Shown: positions 1 through 13,763, counted from the first letter of the stretch. The stretch: 64,000 bases of DNA from Lineus longissimus (GCF_910592395.1 NC_088322.1:2108001-2172000); one strand, 5' to 3'. The notes: generated by a model from the letters alone, not told the origin. Numbers and translations: made by a program.

Positions 1-920
1 TTCATTTTTACAAGTCTTGTTGTGTTGCCATTCATTTTGTAATTTCTTTGAAACTACTTAGGCCTTGATTCTGAAAGTTGTGCCCTAAGCAGCAAAGATA
101 TTACTAAATCACATCCTAAAGTTTCAGCTCCATAGCTTGCTTATTCTGGCCAGGGCAGGTCTTTGAATTTGGTGCTGTTGGGTGCAAAATCATGACTTTT
201 TGTCGATTTTGTCCTCTTTCGTCGCTTTGGCACAGTTGTACCACTCTTTGAAATGTCTCTCATTTCTCCAAAAATGTCCAGATATGACTTTCCTTTGTTG
301 GAGAGTTGTGGGATGTCATGTACATTAGTTTGAAAAAAATCTCAAAATGTTAACCCCTGAAATGTACCTTCATTTACACTACATTTTGGGTCAATATAGT
401 GAAAAATTTGAATGTGCTCAAATCACTCTAATTCATTTAGAATATTGTATTGCTGATGATTTAAGGTCAAAACAAGCTAAAATAATGAGAAAAAAACTTA
501 ATTTGACCCAAATAAGAGTCAACCTAACCCCGGTCTAAGTTCGGTTTCATTTTTACAAGTCTTGTTGTGTTGCCATTCATTTTGTAATTTCTTTGAAACT
601 ACTTAGGCCTTGATTCTGAAAGTTGTGCCCTAAGCAGCAAAGATATTACTAAATCACATCCTAAAGTTTCAGCTCCATAGCTTGCTTATTCTGGCCAGGG
701 CAGGTCTTTGAATTTGGTGCTGTTGGGTGCAAAATCATGACTTTTTGTCGATTTTGTCCTCTTTCGTCGCTTTGGCACAGTTGTACCACTCTTTGAAATG
801 TCTCTCATTTCTCCAAAAAATGTCCAGATATGACTTTCCTTTGTTGGAGAGTTGTGGGATGTCATGTACATTAGTTTGAAAAAAATCTCAAAATGTTAAC
901 CCCTGAAATGTACCTTCATT

Positions 921-1364
921 GAGACAAGACCACTAATGAATATTCATAGGTTGGAGGGTCCAGGCCTATCTATTAGACGAGTGCATGTTTTTTACTCTCA
1001 AGTACATATTTGGAGAGGTATTGAAAAAATATTTGTTGTGGCAAGTCTACAGATATAAAGAAATTATTTGATGAAAAAATTAATTTCGAATTTTGCTAAT
1101 TGGGTAATAGGGGGCGTGTTTTGAGTTTTTTCTGCCAGTTGGCTGAAAAGAGTGGAAATATCAAAGTCTGTCTAATTTGTCGATTAAAAAAAAATTTCCC
1201 TGGTCAATCACCATTTTATTTTTCACCATTTACTTGCCCGACTGTCCGGAATAACATAATCTAAATTTCAGATTCACAACACCACGCGTTCTTTGATGCG
1301 TCGCGGTCAAACATTGACAATTTAACTGCTAAAAGGCTTAAAAAATCAATTGTGGTCTTGTCTC
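921..1364. mobile_element. 444-bp MITE in satellite, copy 1
   Basis: The insert begins GAGACAAGACCAC and ends with its exact reverse complement, GTGGTCTTGTCTC, giving perfect 13-bp terminal inverted repeats. It has no coding capacity. Left flank is CCTTCATT and right flank is TATTTACAC, while uninterrupted monomers read CCTTCATTTACAC. This fits a 3-4 bp target duplication (ATT, or CATT with one change). The superfamily is not certain. Short GAG-starting repeats with a 4-bp duplication would be compatible with Sola-like elements, which I cannot verify. Confidence 0.9.
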
Positions 1365-3003
1365 TATTTACACTACATTTTGGGTCAATATAGTGAAAAA
1401 TTTGAATGTGCTCAAATCACTCTAATTCATTTAGAATATTGTATTGCTGATGATTTAAGGTCAAAACAAGCTAAAATAATGAGAAAAAAACTTAATTTGA
1501 CCCAAATAAGACTCAACCTAACCCCGGTCTAAGTTCGGTTTCATTCTTACAAGTCTTGTTGTGTTGCCATTCATTTTGTAATTTCTTTGAAACTACTTAG
1601 GCCTTGATTCTGAAAGTTGTGCCCTAAGCAGCAAAGATATTACTAAATCACATCCTAAAGTTTCAGCTCCATAGCTTGCTTATTCTGGCCAGGGCAGGTC
1701 TTTGAATTTGGTGCTGTTGGGTGCAAAATCATGACTTTTTGTCGATTTTGTCCTCTTTCGTCGCTTTGGCACAGTTGTACCACTCTTTGAAATGTCTCTC
1801 ATTTCTCCAAAAATGTCCAGATATGACTTTCCTTTGTTGGAGAGTTGTGGGATGTCATGTACATTAGTTTGAAAAAAATCTCAAAATGTTAACCCCTGAA
1901 ATGTACCTTCATTTACACTACATTTTGGGTCAATATAGTGAAAAATTTGAATGTGCTCAAATCACTCTAATTCATTTAGAATATTGTATTGCTGATGATT
2001 TAAGGTCAAAACAAGCTAAAATAATGAGAAAAAAACTTAATTTGACCCAAATAAGAGTCAACCTAACCCCGGTCTAAGTTCGGTTTCATTTTTACAAGTC
2101 TTGTTGTGTTGCCATTCATTTTGTAATTTCTTTGAAACTACTTAGGCCTTGATTCTGAAAGTTGTGCCCTAAGCAGCAAAGATATTACTAAATCACATCC
2201 TAAAGTTTCAGCTCCATAGCTTGCTTATTCTGGCCAGGGCAGGTCTTTGAATTTGGTGCTGTTGGGTGCAAAATCATGACTTTTTGTCGATTTTGTCCTC
2301 TTTCGTCGCTTTGGCACAGTTGTACCACTCTTTGAAATGTCTCTCATTTCTCCAAAAATGTCCAGATATGACTTTCCTTTGTTGGAGAGTTGTGGGATGT
2401 CATGTACATTAGTTTGAAAAAAATCTCAAAATGTTAACCCCTGAAATGTACCTTCATTTACACTACATTTTGGGTCAATATAGTGAAAAATTTGAATGTG
2501 CTCAAATCACTCTAATTCATTTAGAATATTGTATTGCTGATGATTTAAGGTCAAAACAAGCTAAAATAATGAGAAAAAAACTTAATTTGACCCAAATAAG
2601 AGTCAACCTAACCCCGGTCTAAGTTCGGTTTCATTTTTACAAGTCTTGTTGTGTTGCCATTCATTTTGTAATTTCTTTGAAACTACTTAGGCCTTGATTC
2701 TGAAAGTTGTGCCCTAAGCAGCAAAGATATTACTAAATCACATCCTAAAGTTTCAGCTCCATAGCTTGCTTATTCTGGCCAGGGCAGGTCTTTGAATTTG
2801 GTGCTGTTGGGTGCAAAATCATGACTTTTTGTCGATTTTGTCCTCTTTCGTCGCTTTGGCACAGTTGTTCCACTCTTTGAAATGTCTCTCATTTCTCCAA
2901 AAATGTCCAGATATGACTTTCCTTTGTTGGAGAGTTGTGGGATGTCATGTACATTAGTTTGAAAAAAATCTCAAAATGTTAACCCCTGAAATGTACCTTC
3001 ATT

Positions 3004-3447
3004 GAGACAAGACCACTAATGAATATTCATAGGTTGGAGGGTCCAGGCCTATCTATTAGACGAGTGCATGTTTTTTACTCTCAAGTACATATTTGGAGAG
3101 GTATTGAAAAAATATTTGTTGTGGCAAGTCTACAGATATAAAGAAATTATTTGATGAAAAAATTAATTTCGAATTTTGCTAATTGGGTAATAGGGGGCGT
3201 GTTTTGAGTTTTTTCTGCCAGTTGGCTGAAAAGAGTGGAAATATCAAAGTCTGTCTAATTTGTCGATTAAAAAAAAATTTCCCTGGTCAATCACCATTTT
3301 ATTTTTCACCATTTACTTGCCCGACTGTCCGGAATAACATAATCTAAATTTCAGATTCACAACACCACGCGTTCTTTGATGCGTCGCGGTCAAACATTGA
3401 CAATTTAACTGCTAAAAGGCTTAAAAAATCAATTGTGGTCTTGTCTC
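3004..3447. mobile_element. 444-bp MITE in satellite, copy 2
   Basis: Same length, termini and insertion point as the copy at 921. Two plain monomers separate it from that copy, giving a 2083-bp spacing that recurs for the next copy. The host monomer carries a GTTGTTCCAC variant near 2865 that is also seen in several other MITE-bearing monomers. Confidence 0.9.
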
Positions 3448-5086
3448 TATTTACACTACATTTTGGGTCAATATAGTGAAAAATTTGAATGTGCTCAAAT
3501 CACTCTAATTCATTTAGAATATTGTATTGCTGATGATTTAAGGTCAAAACAAGCTAAAATAATGAGAAAAAAACTTAATTTGACCCAAATAAGAGTCAAC
3601 CTAACCCCGGTCTAAGTTCGGTTTCATTTTTACAAGTCTTGTTGTGTTGCCATTCATTTTGTAATTTCTTTGAAACTACTTAGGCCTTGATTCTGAAAGT
3701 TGTGCCCTAAGCAGCAAAGATATTACTAAATCACATCCTAAAGTTTCAGCTCCATAGCTTGCTTATTCTGGCCAGGGCAGGTCTTTGAATTTGGTGCTGT
3801 TGGGTGCAAAATCATGACTTTTTGTCGATTTTGTCCTCTTTCGTCGCTTTGGCACAGTTGTACCACTCTTTGAAATGTCTCTCATTTCTCCAAAAATGTC
3901 CAGATATGACTTTCCTTTGTTGGAGAGTTGTGGGATGTCATGTACATTAGTTTGAAAAAAATCTCAAAATGTTAACCCCTGAAATGTACCTTCATTTACA
4001 CTACATTTTGGGTCAATATAGTGAAAAATTTGAATGTGCTCAAATCACTCTAATTCATTTAGAATATTGTATTGCTGATGATTTAAGGTCAAAACAAGCT
4101 AAAATAATGAGAAAAAAACTTAATTTGACCCAAATAAGAGTCAACCTAACCCCGGTCTAAGTTCGGTTTCATTTTTACAAGTCTTGTTGTGTTGCCATTC
4201 ATTTTGTAATTTCTTTGAAACTACTTAGGCCTTGATTCTGAAAGTTGTGCCCTAAGCAGCAAAGATATTACTAAATCACATCCTAAAGTTTCAGCTCCAT
4301 AGCTTGCTTATTCTGGCCAGGGCAGGTCTTTGAATTTGGTGCTGTTGGGTGCAAAATCATGACTTTTTGTCGATTTTGTCCTCTTTCGTCGCTTTGGCAC
4401 AGTTGTACCACTCTTTGAAATGTCTCTCATTTCTCCAAAAATGTCCAGATATGACTTTCCTTTGTTGGAGAGTTGTGGGATGTCATGTACATTAGTTTGA
4501 AAAAAATCTCAAAATGTTAACCCCTGAAATGTACCTTCATTTACACTACATTTTGGGTCAATATAGTGAAAAATTTGAATGTGCTCAAATCACTCTAATT
4601 CATTTAGAATATTGTATTGCTGATGATTTAAGGTCAAAACAAGCTAAAATAATGAGAAAAAAACTTAATTTGACCCAAATAAGAGTCAACCTAACCCCGG
4701 TCTAAGTTCGGTTTCATTTTTACAAGTCTTGTTGTGTTGCCATTCATTTTGTAATTTCTTTGAAACTACTTAGGCCTTGATTCTGAAAGTTGTGCCCTAA
4801 GCAGCAAAGATATTACTAAATCACATCCTAAAGTTTCAGCTCCATAGCTTGCTTATTCTGGCCAGGGCAGGTCTTTGAATTTGGTGCTGTTGGGTGCAAA
4901 ATCATGACTTTTTGTCGATTTTGTCCTCTTTCGTCGCTTTGGCACAGTTGTTCCACTCTTTGAAATGTCTCTCATTTCTCCAAAAATGTCCAGATATGAC
5001 TTTCCTTTGTTGGAGAGTTGTGGGATGTCATGTACATTAGTTTGAAAAAAATCTCAAAATGTTAACCCCTGAAATGTACCTTCATT

Positions 5087-5530
5087 GAGACAAGACCACT
5101 AATGAATATTCATAGGTTGGAGGGTCCAGGCCTATCTATTAGACGAGTGCATGTTTTTTACTCTCAAGTACATATTTGGAGAGGTATTGAAAAAATATTT
5201 GTTGTGGCAAGTCTACAGATATAAAGAAATTATTTGATGAAAAAATTAATTTCGAATTTTGCTAATTGGGTAATAGGGGGCGTGTTTTGAGTTTTTTCTG
5301 CCAGTTGGCTGAAAAGAGTGGAAATATCAAAGTCTGTCTAATTTGTCGATTAAAAAAAAATTTCCCTGGTCAATCACCATTTTATTTTTCACCATTTACT
5401 TGCCCGACTGTCCGGAATAACATAATCTAAATTTCAGATTCACAACACCACGCGTTCTTTGATGCGTCGCGGTCAAACATTGACAATTTAACTGCTAAAA
5501 GGCTTAAAAAATCAATTGTGGTCTTGTCTC
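5087..5530. mobile_element. 444-bp MITE in satellite, copy 3
   Basis: Identical structure, 2083 bp after the previous copy. The monomer downstream of it carries a CATTTAG to TATTTAG change that marks a sub-lineage also found after the copies at 6080, 8612 and 11238. Confidence 0.9.
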
Positions 5531-6079
5531 TATTTACACTACATTTTGGGTCAATATAGTGAAAAATTTGAATGTGCTCAAATCACTCTAATTTATTTAG
5601 AATATTGTATTGCTGATGATTTAAGGTCAAAACAAGCTAAAATAATGAGAAAAAAACTTAATTTGACCCAAATAAGAGTCAACCTAACCCCGGTCTAAGT
5701 TCGGTTTCATTTTTACAAGTCTTGTTGTGTTGCCATTCATTTTGTAATTTCTTTGAAACTACTTAGGCCTTGATTCTGAAAGTTGTGCCCTAAGCAGCAA
5801 AGATATTACTAAATCACATCCTAAAGTTTCAGCTCCATAGCTTGCTTATTCTGGCCAGGGCAGGTCTTTGAATTTGGTGCTGTTGGGTGCAAAATCATGA
5901 CTTTTTGTCGATTTTGTCCTCTTTCGTCGCTTTGGCACAGTTGTACCACTCTTTGAAATGTCTCTCATTTCTCCAAAAATGTCCAGATATGACTTTCCTT
6001 TGTTGGAGAGTTGTGGGATGTCATGTACATTAGTTTGAAAAAAATCTCAAAATGTTAACCCCTGAAATGTACCTTCATT

Positions 6080-6523
6080 GAGACAAGACCACTAATGAAT
6101 ATTCATAGGTTGGAGGGTCCAGGCCTATCTATTAGACGAGTGCATGTTTTTTACTCTCAAGTACATATTTGGAGAGGTATTGAAAAAATATTTGTTGTGG
6201 CAAGTCTACAGATATAAAGAAATTATTTGATGAAAAAATTAATTTCGAATTTTGCTAATTGGGTAATAGGGGGCGTGTTTTGAGTTTTTTCTGCCAGTTG
6301 GCTGAAAAGAGTGGAAATATCAAAGTCTGTCTAATTTGTCGATTAAAAAAAAATTTCCCTGGTCAATCACCATTTTATTTTTCACCATTTACTTGCCCGA
6401 CTGTCCGGAATAACATAATCTAAATTTCAGATTCACAACACCACGCGTTCTTTGATGCGTCGCGGTCAAACATTGACAATTTAACTGCTAAAAGGCTTAA
6501 AAAATCAATTGTGGTCTTGTCTC
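6080..6523. mobile_element. 444-bp MITE in satellite, copy 4
   Basis: Identical structure, only 993 bp after copy 3, so here MITE-bearing monomers are directly adjacent with no plain monomer between them. Confidence 0.9.
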
Positions 6524-7073
6524 TATTTACACTACATTTTGGGTCAATATAGTGAAAAATTTGAATGTGCTCAAATCACTCTAATTTATTTAGAATATTG
6601 TATTGCTGATGATTTAAGGTCAAAACAAGCTAAAATAATGAGAAAAAAACTTAATTTGACCCAAATAAGAGTCAACCTAACCCCGGTCTAAGTTCGGTTT
6701 CATTTTTTACAAGTCTTGTTGTGTTGCCATTCATTTTGTAATTTCTTTGAAACTACTTAGGCCTTGATTCTGAAAGTTGTGCCCTAAGCAGCAAAGATAT
6801 TCCTAAATCACATCCTAAAGTTTCAGCTCCATAGCTTGCTTATTCTGGCCAGGGCAGGTCTTTGAATTTGGTGCTGTTGGGTGCAAAATCATGACTTTTT
6901 GTCGATTTTGTCCTCTTTCGTCGCTTTGGCACAGTTGTACCACTCTTTGAAATGTCTCTCATTTCTCCAAAAATGTCCAGATATGACTTTCCTTTGTTGG
7001 AGAGTTGTGGGATGTCATGTACATTAGTTTGAAAAAAATCTCAAAATGTTAACCCCTGAAATGTACCTTCATT

Positions 7074-7517
7074 GAGACAAGACCACTAATGAATATTCAT
7101 AGGTTGGAGGGTCCAGGCCTATCTATTAGACGAGTGCATGTTTTTTACTCTCAAGTACATATTTGGAGAGGTATTGAAAAAATATTTGTTGTGGCAAGTC
7201 TACAGATATAAAGAAATTATTTGATGAAAAAATTAATTTCGAATTTTGCTAATTGGGTAATAGGGGGCGTGTTTTGAGTTTTTTCTGCCAGTTGGCTGAA
7301 AAGAGTGGAAATATCAAAGTCTGTCTAATTTGTCGATTAAAAAAAAATTTCCCTGGTCAATCACCATTTTATTTTTCACCATTTACTTGCCCGACTGTCC
7401 GGAATAACATAATCTAAATTTCAGATTCACAACACCACGCGTTCTTTGATGCGTCGCGGTCAAACATTGACAATTTAACTGCTAAAAGGCTTAAAAAATC
7501 AATTGTGGTCTTGTCTC
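7074..7517. mobile_element. 444-bp MITE in satellite, copy 5
   Basis: Identical structure, 994 bp after copy 4. The extra base comes from a six-T instead of five-T run near 6702. The host monomer also has a private GATATTCC change near 6800, which recurs at about 11955. Confidence 0.9.
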
Positions 7518-8611
7518 TATTTACACTACATTTTGGGTCAATATAGTGAAAAATTTGAATGTGCTCAAATCACTCTAATTCATTTAGAATATTGTATTGC
7601 TAATGATTTAAGGTCAAAACAAGCTAAAATAATGAGAAAAAAACTTAATTTGACCCAAATAAGAGTCAACCTAACCCCGGTCTAAGTTCGGTTTCATTTT
7701 TACAAGTCTTGTTGTGTTGCCATTCATTTTGTAATTTCTTTGAAACTACTTAGGCCTTGATTCTGAAAGTTGTGCCCTAAGCAGCAAAGATATTACTAAA
7801 TCACATCCTAAAGTTTCAGCTCCATAGCTTGCTTATTCTGGCCAGGGCAGGTCTTTGAATTTGGTGCTGTTGGGTGCAAAATCATGACTTTTTGTCGATT
7901 TTGTCCTCTTTCGTCGCTTTGGCACAGTTGTACCACTCTTTGAAATGTCTCTCATTTCTCCAAAAATGTCCAGATATGACTTTCCTTTGTTGGAGAGTTG
8001 TGGGATGTCATGTACATTAGTTTGAAAAAAATCTCAAAATGTTAACCCCTGAAATGTACCTTCATTTACACTACATTTTGGGTCAATATAGTGAAAAATT
8101 TGAATGTGCTCAAATCACTCTAATTCATTTAGAATATTGTATTGCTGATGATTTAAGGTCAAAACAAGCTAAAATAATGAGAAAAAAACTTAATTTGACC
8201 CAAATAAGAGTCAACCTAACCCCGGTCTAAGTTCGGTTTCATTTTTACAAGTCTTGTTGTGTTGCCATTCATTTTGTAATTTCTTTGAAACTACTTAGGC
8301 CTTGATTCTGAAAGTTGTGCCCTAAGCAGCAAAGATATTACTAAATCACATCCTAAAGTTTCAGCTCCATAGCTTGCTTATTCTGGCCAGGGCAGGTCTT
8401 TGAATTTGGTGCTGTTGGGTGCAAAATCATGACTTTTTGTCGATTTTGTCCTCTTTCGTCGCTTTGGCACAGTTGTTCCACTCTTTGAAATGTCTCTCAT
8501 TTCTCCAAAAATGTCCAGATATGACTTTCCTTTGTTGGAGAGTTGTGGGATGTCATGTACATTAGTTTGAAAAAAATCTCAAAATGTTAACCCCTGAAAT
8601 GTACCTTCATT

Positions 8612-9055
8612 GAGACAAGACCACTAATGAATATTCATAGGTTGGAGGGTCCAGGCCTATCTATTAGACGAGTGCATGTTTTTTACTCTCAAGTACATAT
8701 TTGGAGAGGTATTGAAAAAATATTTGTTGTGGCAAGTCTACAGATATAAAGAAATTATTTGATGAAAAAATTAATTTCGAATTTTGCTAATTGGGTAATA
8801 GGGGGCGTGTTTTGAGTTTTTTCTGCCAGTTGGCTGAAAAGAGTGGAAATATCAAAGTCTGTCTAATTTGTCGATTAAAAAAAAATTTCCCTGGTCAATC
8901 ACCATTTTATTTTTCACCATTTACTTGCCCGACTGTCCGGAATAACATAATCTAAATTTCAGATTCACAACACCACGCGTTCTTTGATGCGTCGCGGTCA
9001 AACATTGACAATTTAACTGCTAAAAGGCTTAAAAAATCAATTGTGGTCTTGTCTC
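8612..9055. mobile_element. 444-bp MITE in satellite, copy 6
   Basis: Identical structure, with one plain monomer between it and copy 5 (1538-bp spacing). Three plain monomers follow, two of which have altered bases exactly at the insertion point. Confidence 0.9.
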
Positions 9056-11237
9056 TATTTACACTACATTTTGGGTCAATATAGTGAAAAATTTGAATGT
9101 GCTCAAATCACTCTAATTTATTTAGAATATTGTATTGCTGATGATTTAAGGTCAAAACAAGCTAAAATAATGAGAAAAAAACTTAATTTGACCCAAATAA
9201 GAGTCAACCTAACCCCGGTCTAAGTTCGGTTTCATTTTTACAAGTCTTGTTGTGTTGCCATTCATTTTGTAATTTCTTTGAAACTACTTAGGCCTTGATT
9301 CTGAAAGTTGTGCCCTAAGCAGCAAAGATATTACTAAATCACATCCTAAAGTTTCAGCTCCATAGCTTGCTTATTCTGGCCAGGGCAGGTCTTTGAATTT
9401 GGTGCTGTTGGGTGCAAAATCATGACTTTTTGTCGATTTTGTCCTCTTTCGTCGCTTTGGCACAGTTGTACCACTCTTTGAAATGTCTCTCATTTCTCCA
9501 AAAATGTCCAGATATGACTTTCCTTTGTTGGAGAGTTGTGGGATGTCATGTACATTAGTTTGAAAAAAATCTCAAAATGTTAACCCCTGAAATGTACCTT
9601 ATTTACACTACATTTTGGGTCAATATAGTGAAAAATTTGAATGTGCTCAAATCACTCTAATTCATTTAGAATATTGTATTGCTGATGATTTAAGGTCAAA
9701 ACAAGCTAAAATAATGAGAAAAAAACTTAATTTGACCCAAATAAGAGTCAACCTAACCCCGGTCTAAGTTCGGTTTCATTTTTACAAGTCTTGTTGTGTT
9801 GTCATTCATTTTGTAATTTCTTTGAAACTACTTAGGCCTTGATTCTGAAAGTTGTGCCCTAAGCAGCAAAGATATTACTAAATCACATCCTAAAGTTTCA
9901 GCTCCATAGCTTGCTTATTCTGGCCAGGGCAGGTCTTTGAATTTGGTGCTGTTGGGTGCAAAATCATGACTTTTTGTCGATTTTGTCCTCTTTCGTCGCT
10001 TTGGCACAGTTGTACCACTCTTTGAAATGTCTCTCATTTCTCCAAAAATGTCCAGATATGACTTTCCTTTGTTGGAGAGTTGTGGGATGTCATGTACATT
10101 AGTTTGAAAAAAATCTCAAAATGTTAACCCCTGAAATGTACCTTCATTACACTACATTTTGGGTCAATATAGTGAAAAATTTGAATGTGCTCAAATCACT
10201 CTAATTCATTTAGAATATTGTATTGCTGATGATTTAAGGTCAAAACAAGCTAAAATAATGAGAAAAAAACTTAATTTGACCCAAATAAGAGTCAACCTAA
10301 CCCCGGTCTAAGTTCGGTTTCATTTTTACAAGTCTTGTTGTGTTGCCATTCATTTTGTAATTTCTTTGAAACTACTTAGGCCTTGATTCTGAAAGTTGTG
10401 CCCTAAGCAACAAAGATATTACTAAATCACATCCTAAAGTTTCAGCTCTATAGCTTGCTTATTCTGGCCAGGGCAGGTCTTTGAATTTGGTGCTGTTGGG
10501 TGCAAAATCATGACTTTTTGTCGATTTTGTCCTCTTTCGTCGCTTTGGCACAGTTGTACCACTCTTTGAAATGTCTCTCATTTCTCCAAAAATGTCCAGA
10601 TATGACTTTCCTTTGTTGGAGAGTTGTGGGATGTCATGTACATTAGTTTGAAAAAAATCTCAAAATGTTAACCCCTGAAATGTACCTTCATTTACACTAC
10701 ATTTTGGGTCAATATAGTGAAAAATTTGAATGTGCTCAAATCACTCTAATTCATTTAGAATATTGTATTGCTGATGATTTAAGGTCAAAACAAGCTAAAA
10801 TAATGAGAAAAAAACTTAATTTGACCCAAATAAGAGTCAACCTAACCCCGGTCTAAGTTCGGTTTCATTTTTACAAGTCTTGTTGTGTTGCCATTCATTT
10901 TGTAATTTCTTTGAAACTACTTAGGCCTTGATTCTGAAAGTTGTGCCCTAAGCAGCAAAGATATTACTAAATCACATCCTTAAGTTTCAGCTCCATAGCT
11001 TGCTTATTCTGGCCAGGGCAGGTCTTTGAATTTGGTGCTGTTGGGTGCAAAATCATGACTTTTTGTCGATTTTGTCCTCTTTCGTCGCTTTGGCACAGTT
11101 GTTCCACTCTTTGAAATGTCTCTCATTTCTCCAAAAATGTCCAGATATGACTTTCCTTTGTTGGAGAGTTGTGGGATGTCATGTACATTAGTTTGAAAAA
11201 AATCTCAAAATGTTAACCCCTGAAATGTACCTTCATT

Positions 11238-11681
11238 GAGACAAGACCACTAATGAATATTCATAGGTTGGAGGGTCCAGGCCTATCTATTAGACGAGTG
11301 CATGTTTTTTACTCTCAAGTACATATTTGGAGAGGTATTGAAAAAATATTTGTTGTGGCAAGTCTACAGATATAAAGAAATTATTTGATGAAAAAATTAA
11401 TTTCGAATTTTGCTAATTGGGTAATAGGGGGCGTGTTTTGAGTTTTTTCTGCCAGTTGGCTGAAAAGAGTGGAAATATCAAAGTCTGTCTAATTTGTCGA
11501 TTAAAAAAAAATTTCCCTGGTCAATCACCATTTTATTTTTCACCATTTACTTGCCCGACTGTCCGGAATAACATAATCTAAATTTCAGATTCACAACACC
11601 ACGCGTTCTTTGATGCGTCGCGGTCAAACATTGACAATTTAACTGCTAAAAGGCTTAAAAAATCAATTGTGGTCTTGTCTC
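11238..11681. mobile_element. 444-bp MITE in satellite, copy 7
   Basis: Identical structure, 2626 bp after copy 6. It is again followed by two plain monomers with altered insertion junctions, in the same order as after copy 6. Confidence 0.9.
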
Positions 11682-13318
11682 TATTTACACTACATTTTGG
11701 GTCAATATAGTGAAAAATTTGAATGTGCTCAAATCACTCTAATTTATTTAGAATATTGTATTGCTGATGATTTAAGGTCAAAACAAGCTAAAATAATGAG
11801 AAAAAAACTTAATTTGACCCAAATAAGAGTCAACCTAACCCCGGTCTAAGTTCGGTTTCATTTTTACAAGTCTTGTTGTGTTGCCATTCATTTTGTAATT
11901 TCTTTGAAACTACTTAGGCCTTGATTCTGAAAGTTGTGCCCTAAGCAGCAAAGATATTCCTAAATCACATCCTAAAGTTTCAGCTCCATAGCTTGCTTAT
12001 TCTGGCCAGGGCAGGTCTTTGAATTTGGTGCTGTTGGGTGCAAAATCATGACTTTTTGTCGATTTTGTCCTCTTTCGTCGCTTTGGCACAGTTGTACCAC
12101 TCTTTGAAATGTCTCTCATTTCTCCAAAAATGTCCAGATATGACTTTCCTTTGTTGGAGAGTTGTGGGATGTCATGTACATTAGTTTGAAAAAAATCTCA
12201 AAATGTTAACCCCTGAAATGTACCTTATTTACACTACATTTTGGGTCAATATAGTGAAAAATTTGAATGTGCTCAAATCACTCTAATTCATTTAGAATAT
12301 TGTATTGCTGATGATTTAAGGTCAAAACAAGCTAAAATAATGAGAAAAAAACTTAATTTGACCCAAATAAGAGTCAACCTAACCCCGGTCTAAGTTCGGT
12401 TTCATTTTTACAAGTCTTGTTGTGTTGCCATTCATTTTGTAATTTCTTTGAAACTACTTAGGCCTTGATTCTGAAAGTTGTGCCCTAAGCAGCAAAGATA
12501 TTACTAAATCACATCCTAAAGTTTCAGCTCCATAGCTTGCTTATTCTGGCCAGGGCAGGTCTTTGAATTTGGTGCTGTTGGGTGCAAAATCATGACTTTT
12601 TGTCGATTTTGTCCTCTTTCGTCGCTTTGGCACAGTTGTACCACTCTTTGAAATGTCTCTCATTTCTCCAAAAATGTCCAGATATGACTTTCCTTTGTTG
12701 GAGAGTTGTGGGATGTCATGTACATTAGTTTGAAAAAAATCTCAAAATGTTAACCCCTGAAATGTACCTTCATTACACTACATTTTGGGTCAATATAGTG
12801 AAAAATTTGAATGTGCTCAAATCACTCTAATTCATTTAGAATATTGTATTGCTGATGATTTAAGGTCAAAACAAGCTAAAATAATGAGAAAAAAACTTAA
12901 TTTGACCCAAATAAGAGTCAACCTAACCCCGGTCTAAGTTCGGTTTCATTTTTACAAGTCTTGTTGTGTTGCCATTCATTTTGTAATTTCTTTGAAACTA
13001 CTTAGGCCTTGATTCTGAAAGTTGTGCCCTAAGCAGCAAAGATATTACTAAATCACATCCTAAAGTTTCAGCTCCATAGCTTGCTTATTCTGGCCAGGGC
13101 AGGTCTTTGAATTTGGTGCTGTTGGGTGCAAAATCATGACTTTTTGTCGATTTTGTCCTCTTTCGTCGCTTTGGCACAGTTGTTCCACTCTTTGAAATGT
13201 CTCTCATTTCTCCAAAAATGTCCAGATATGACTTTCCTTTGTTGGAGAGTTGTGGGATGTCATGTACATTAGTTTGAAAAAAATCTCAAAATGTTAACCC
13301 CTGAAATGTACCTTCATT

Positions 13319-13762
13319 GAGACAAGACCACTAATGAATATTCATAGGTTGGAGGGTCCAGGCCTATCTATTAGACGAGTGCATGTTTTTTACTCTCAAG
13401 TACATATTTGGAGAGGTATTGAAAAAATATTTGTTGTGGCAAGTCTACAGATATAAAGAAATTATTTGATGAAAAAATTAATTTCGAATTTTGCTAATTG
13501 GGTAATAGGGGGCGTGTTTTGAGTTTTTTCTGCCAGTTGGCTGAAAAGAGTGGAAATATCAAAGTCTGTCTAATTTGTCGATTAAAAAAAAATTTCCCTG
13601 GTCAATCACCATTTTATTTTTCACCATTTACTTGCCCGACTGTCCGGAATAACATAATCTAAATTTCAGATTCACAACACCACGCGTTCTTTGATGCGTC
13701 GCGGTCAAACATTGACAATTTAACTGCTAAAAGGCTTAAAAAATCAATTGTGGTCTTGTCTC
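13319..13762. mobile_element. 444-bp MITE at the right edge of the satellite
   Basis: Left side lies in a satellite monomer like the other seven copies. On the right the satellite sequence TATTTACAC is replaced, one base after the terminal repeat, by exon sequence of the DUF7869-type gene. The element end and the array end therefore coincide. Confidence 0.9.
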
Positions 13763-13763
13763 T

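Larger units (their letters stand above)
1..13763. repeat. Satellite array of 545-bp monomers with MITE-bearing 993-bp variants
   Basis: About 19 head-to-tail monomers are visible. Two spacings alternate: about 545 bp for plain monomers and about 993 bp for monomers carrying a 444-bp insert. Copies differ by only a few substitutions or 1-nt indels, so the array is highly homogenised. It starts before the window and stops abruptly at 13763. Short open frames of 60-63 codons recur in nearly every monomer. They reflect low divergence of the repeat, not selection, and I do not call them genes. Such arrays are usually heterochromatic, pericentromeric or subtelomeric; which applies here cannot be seen. 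Confidence 0.97.

Noticed and set aside
686-871. Minus-strand 61-codon frame in the satellite
   Set aside because: Present only in the single monomer with an extra A; a chance frame.
921-1364. Firm assignment of the satellite MITE to the Sola superfamily
   Set aside because: Terminal GAG and a possible 4-bp duplication are suggestive only; the duplication could equally be 3 bp (ATT).
347-11849. Repeated 60-63 codon open frames in satellite monomers
   Set aside because: They exist because monomers are nearly identical. They start at different sequence when the MITE is present and have no recognisable protein features.
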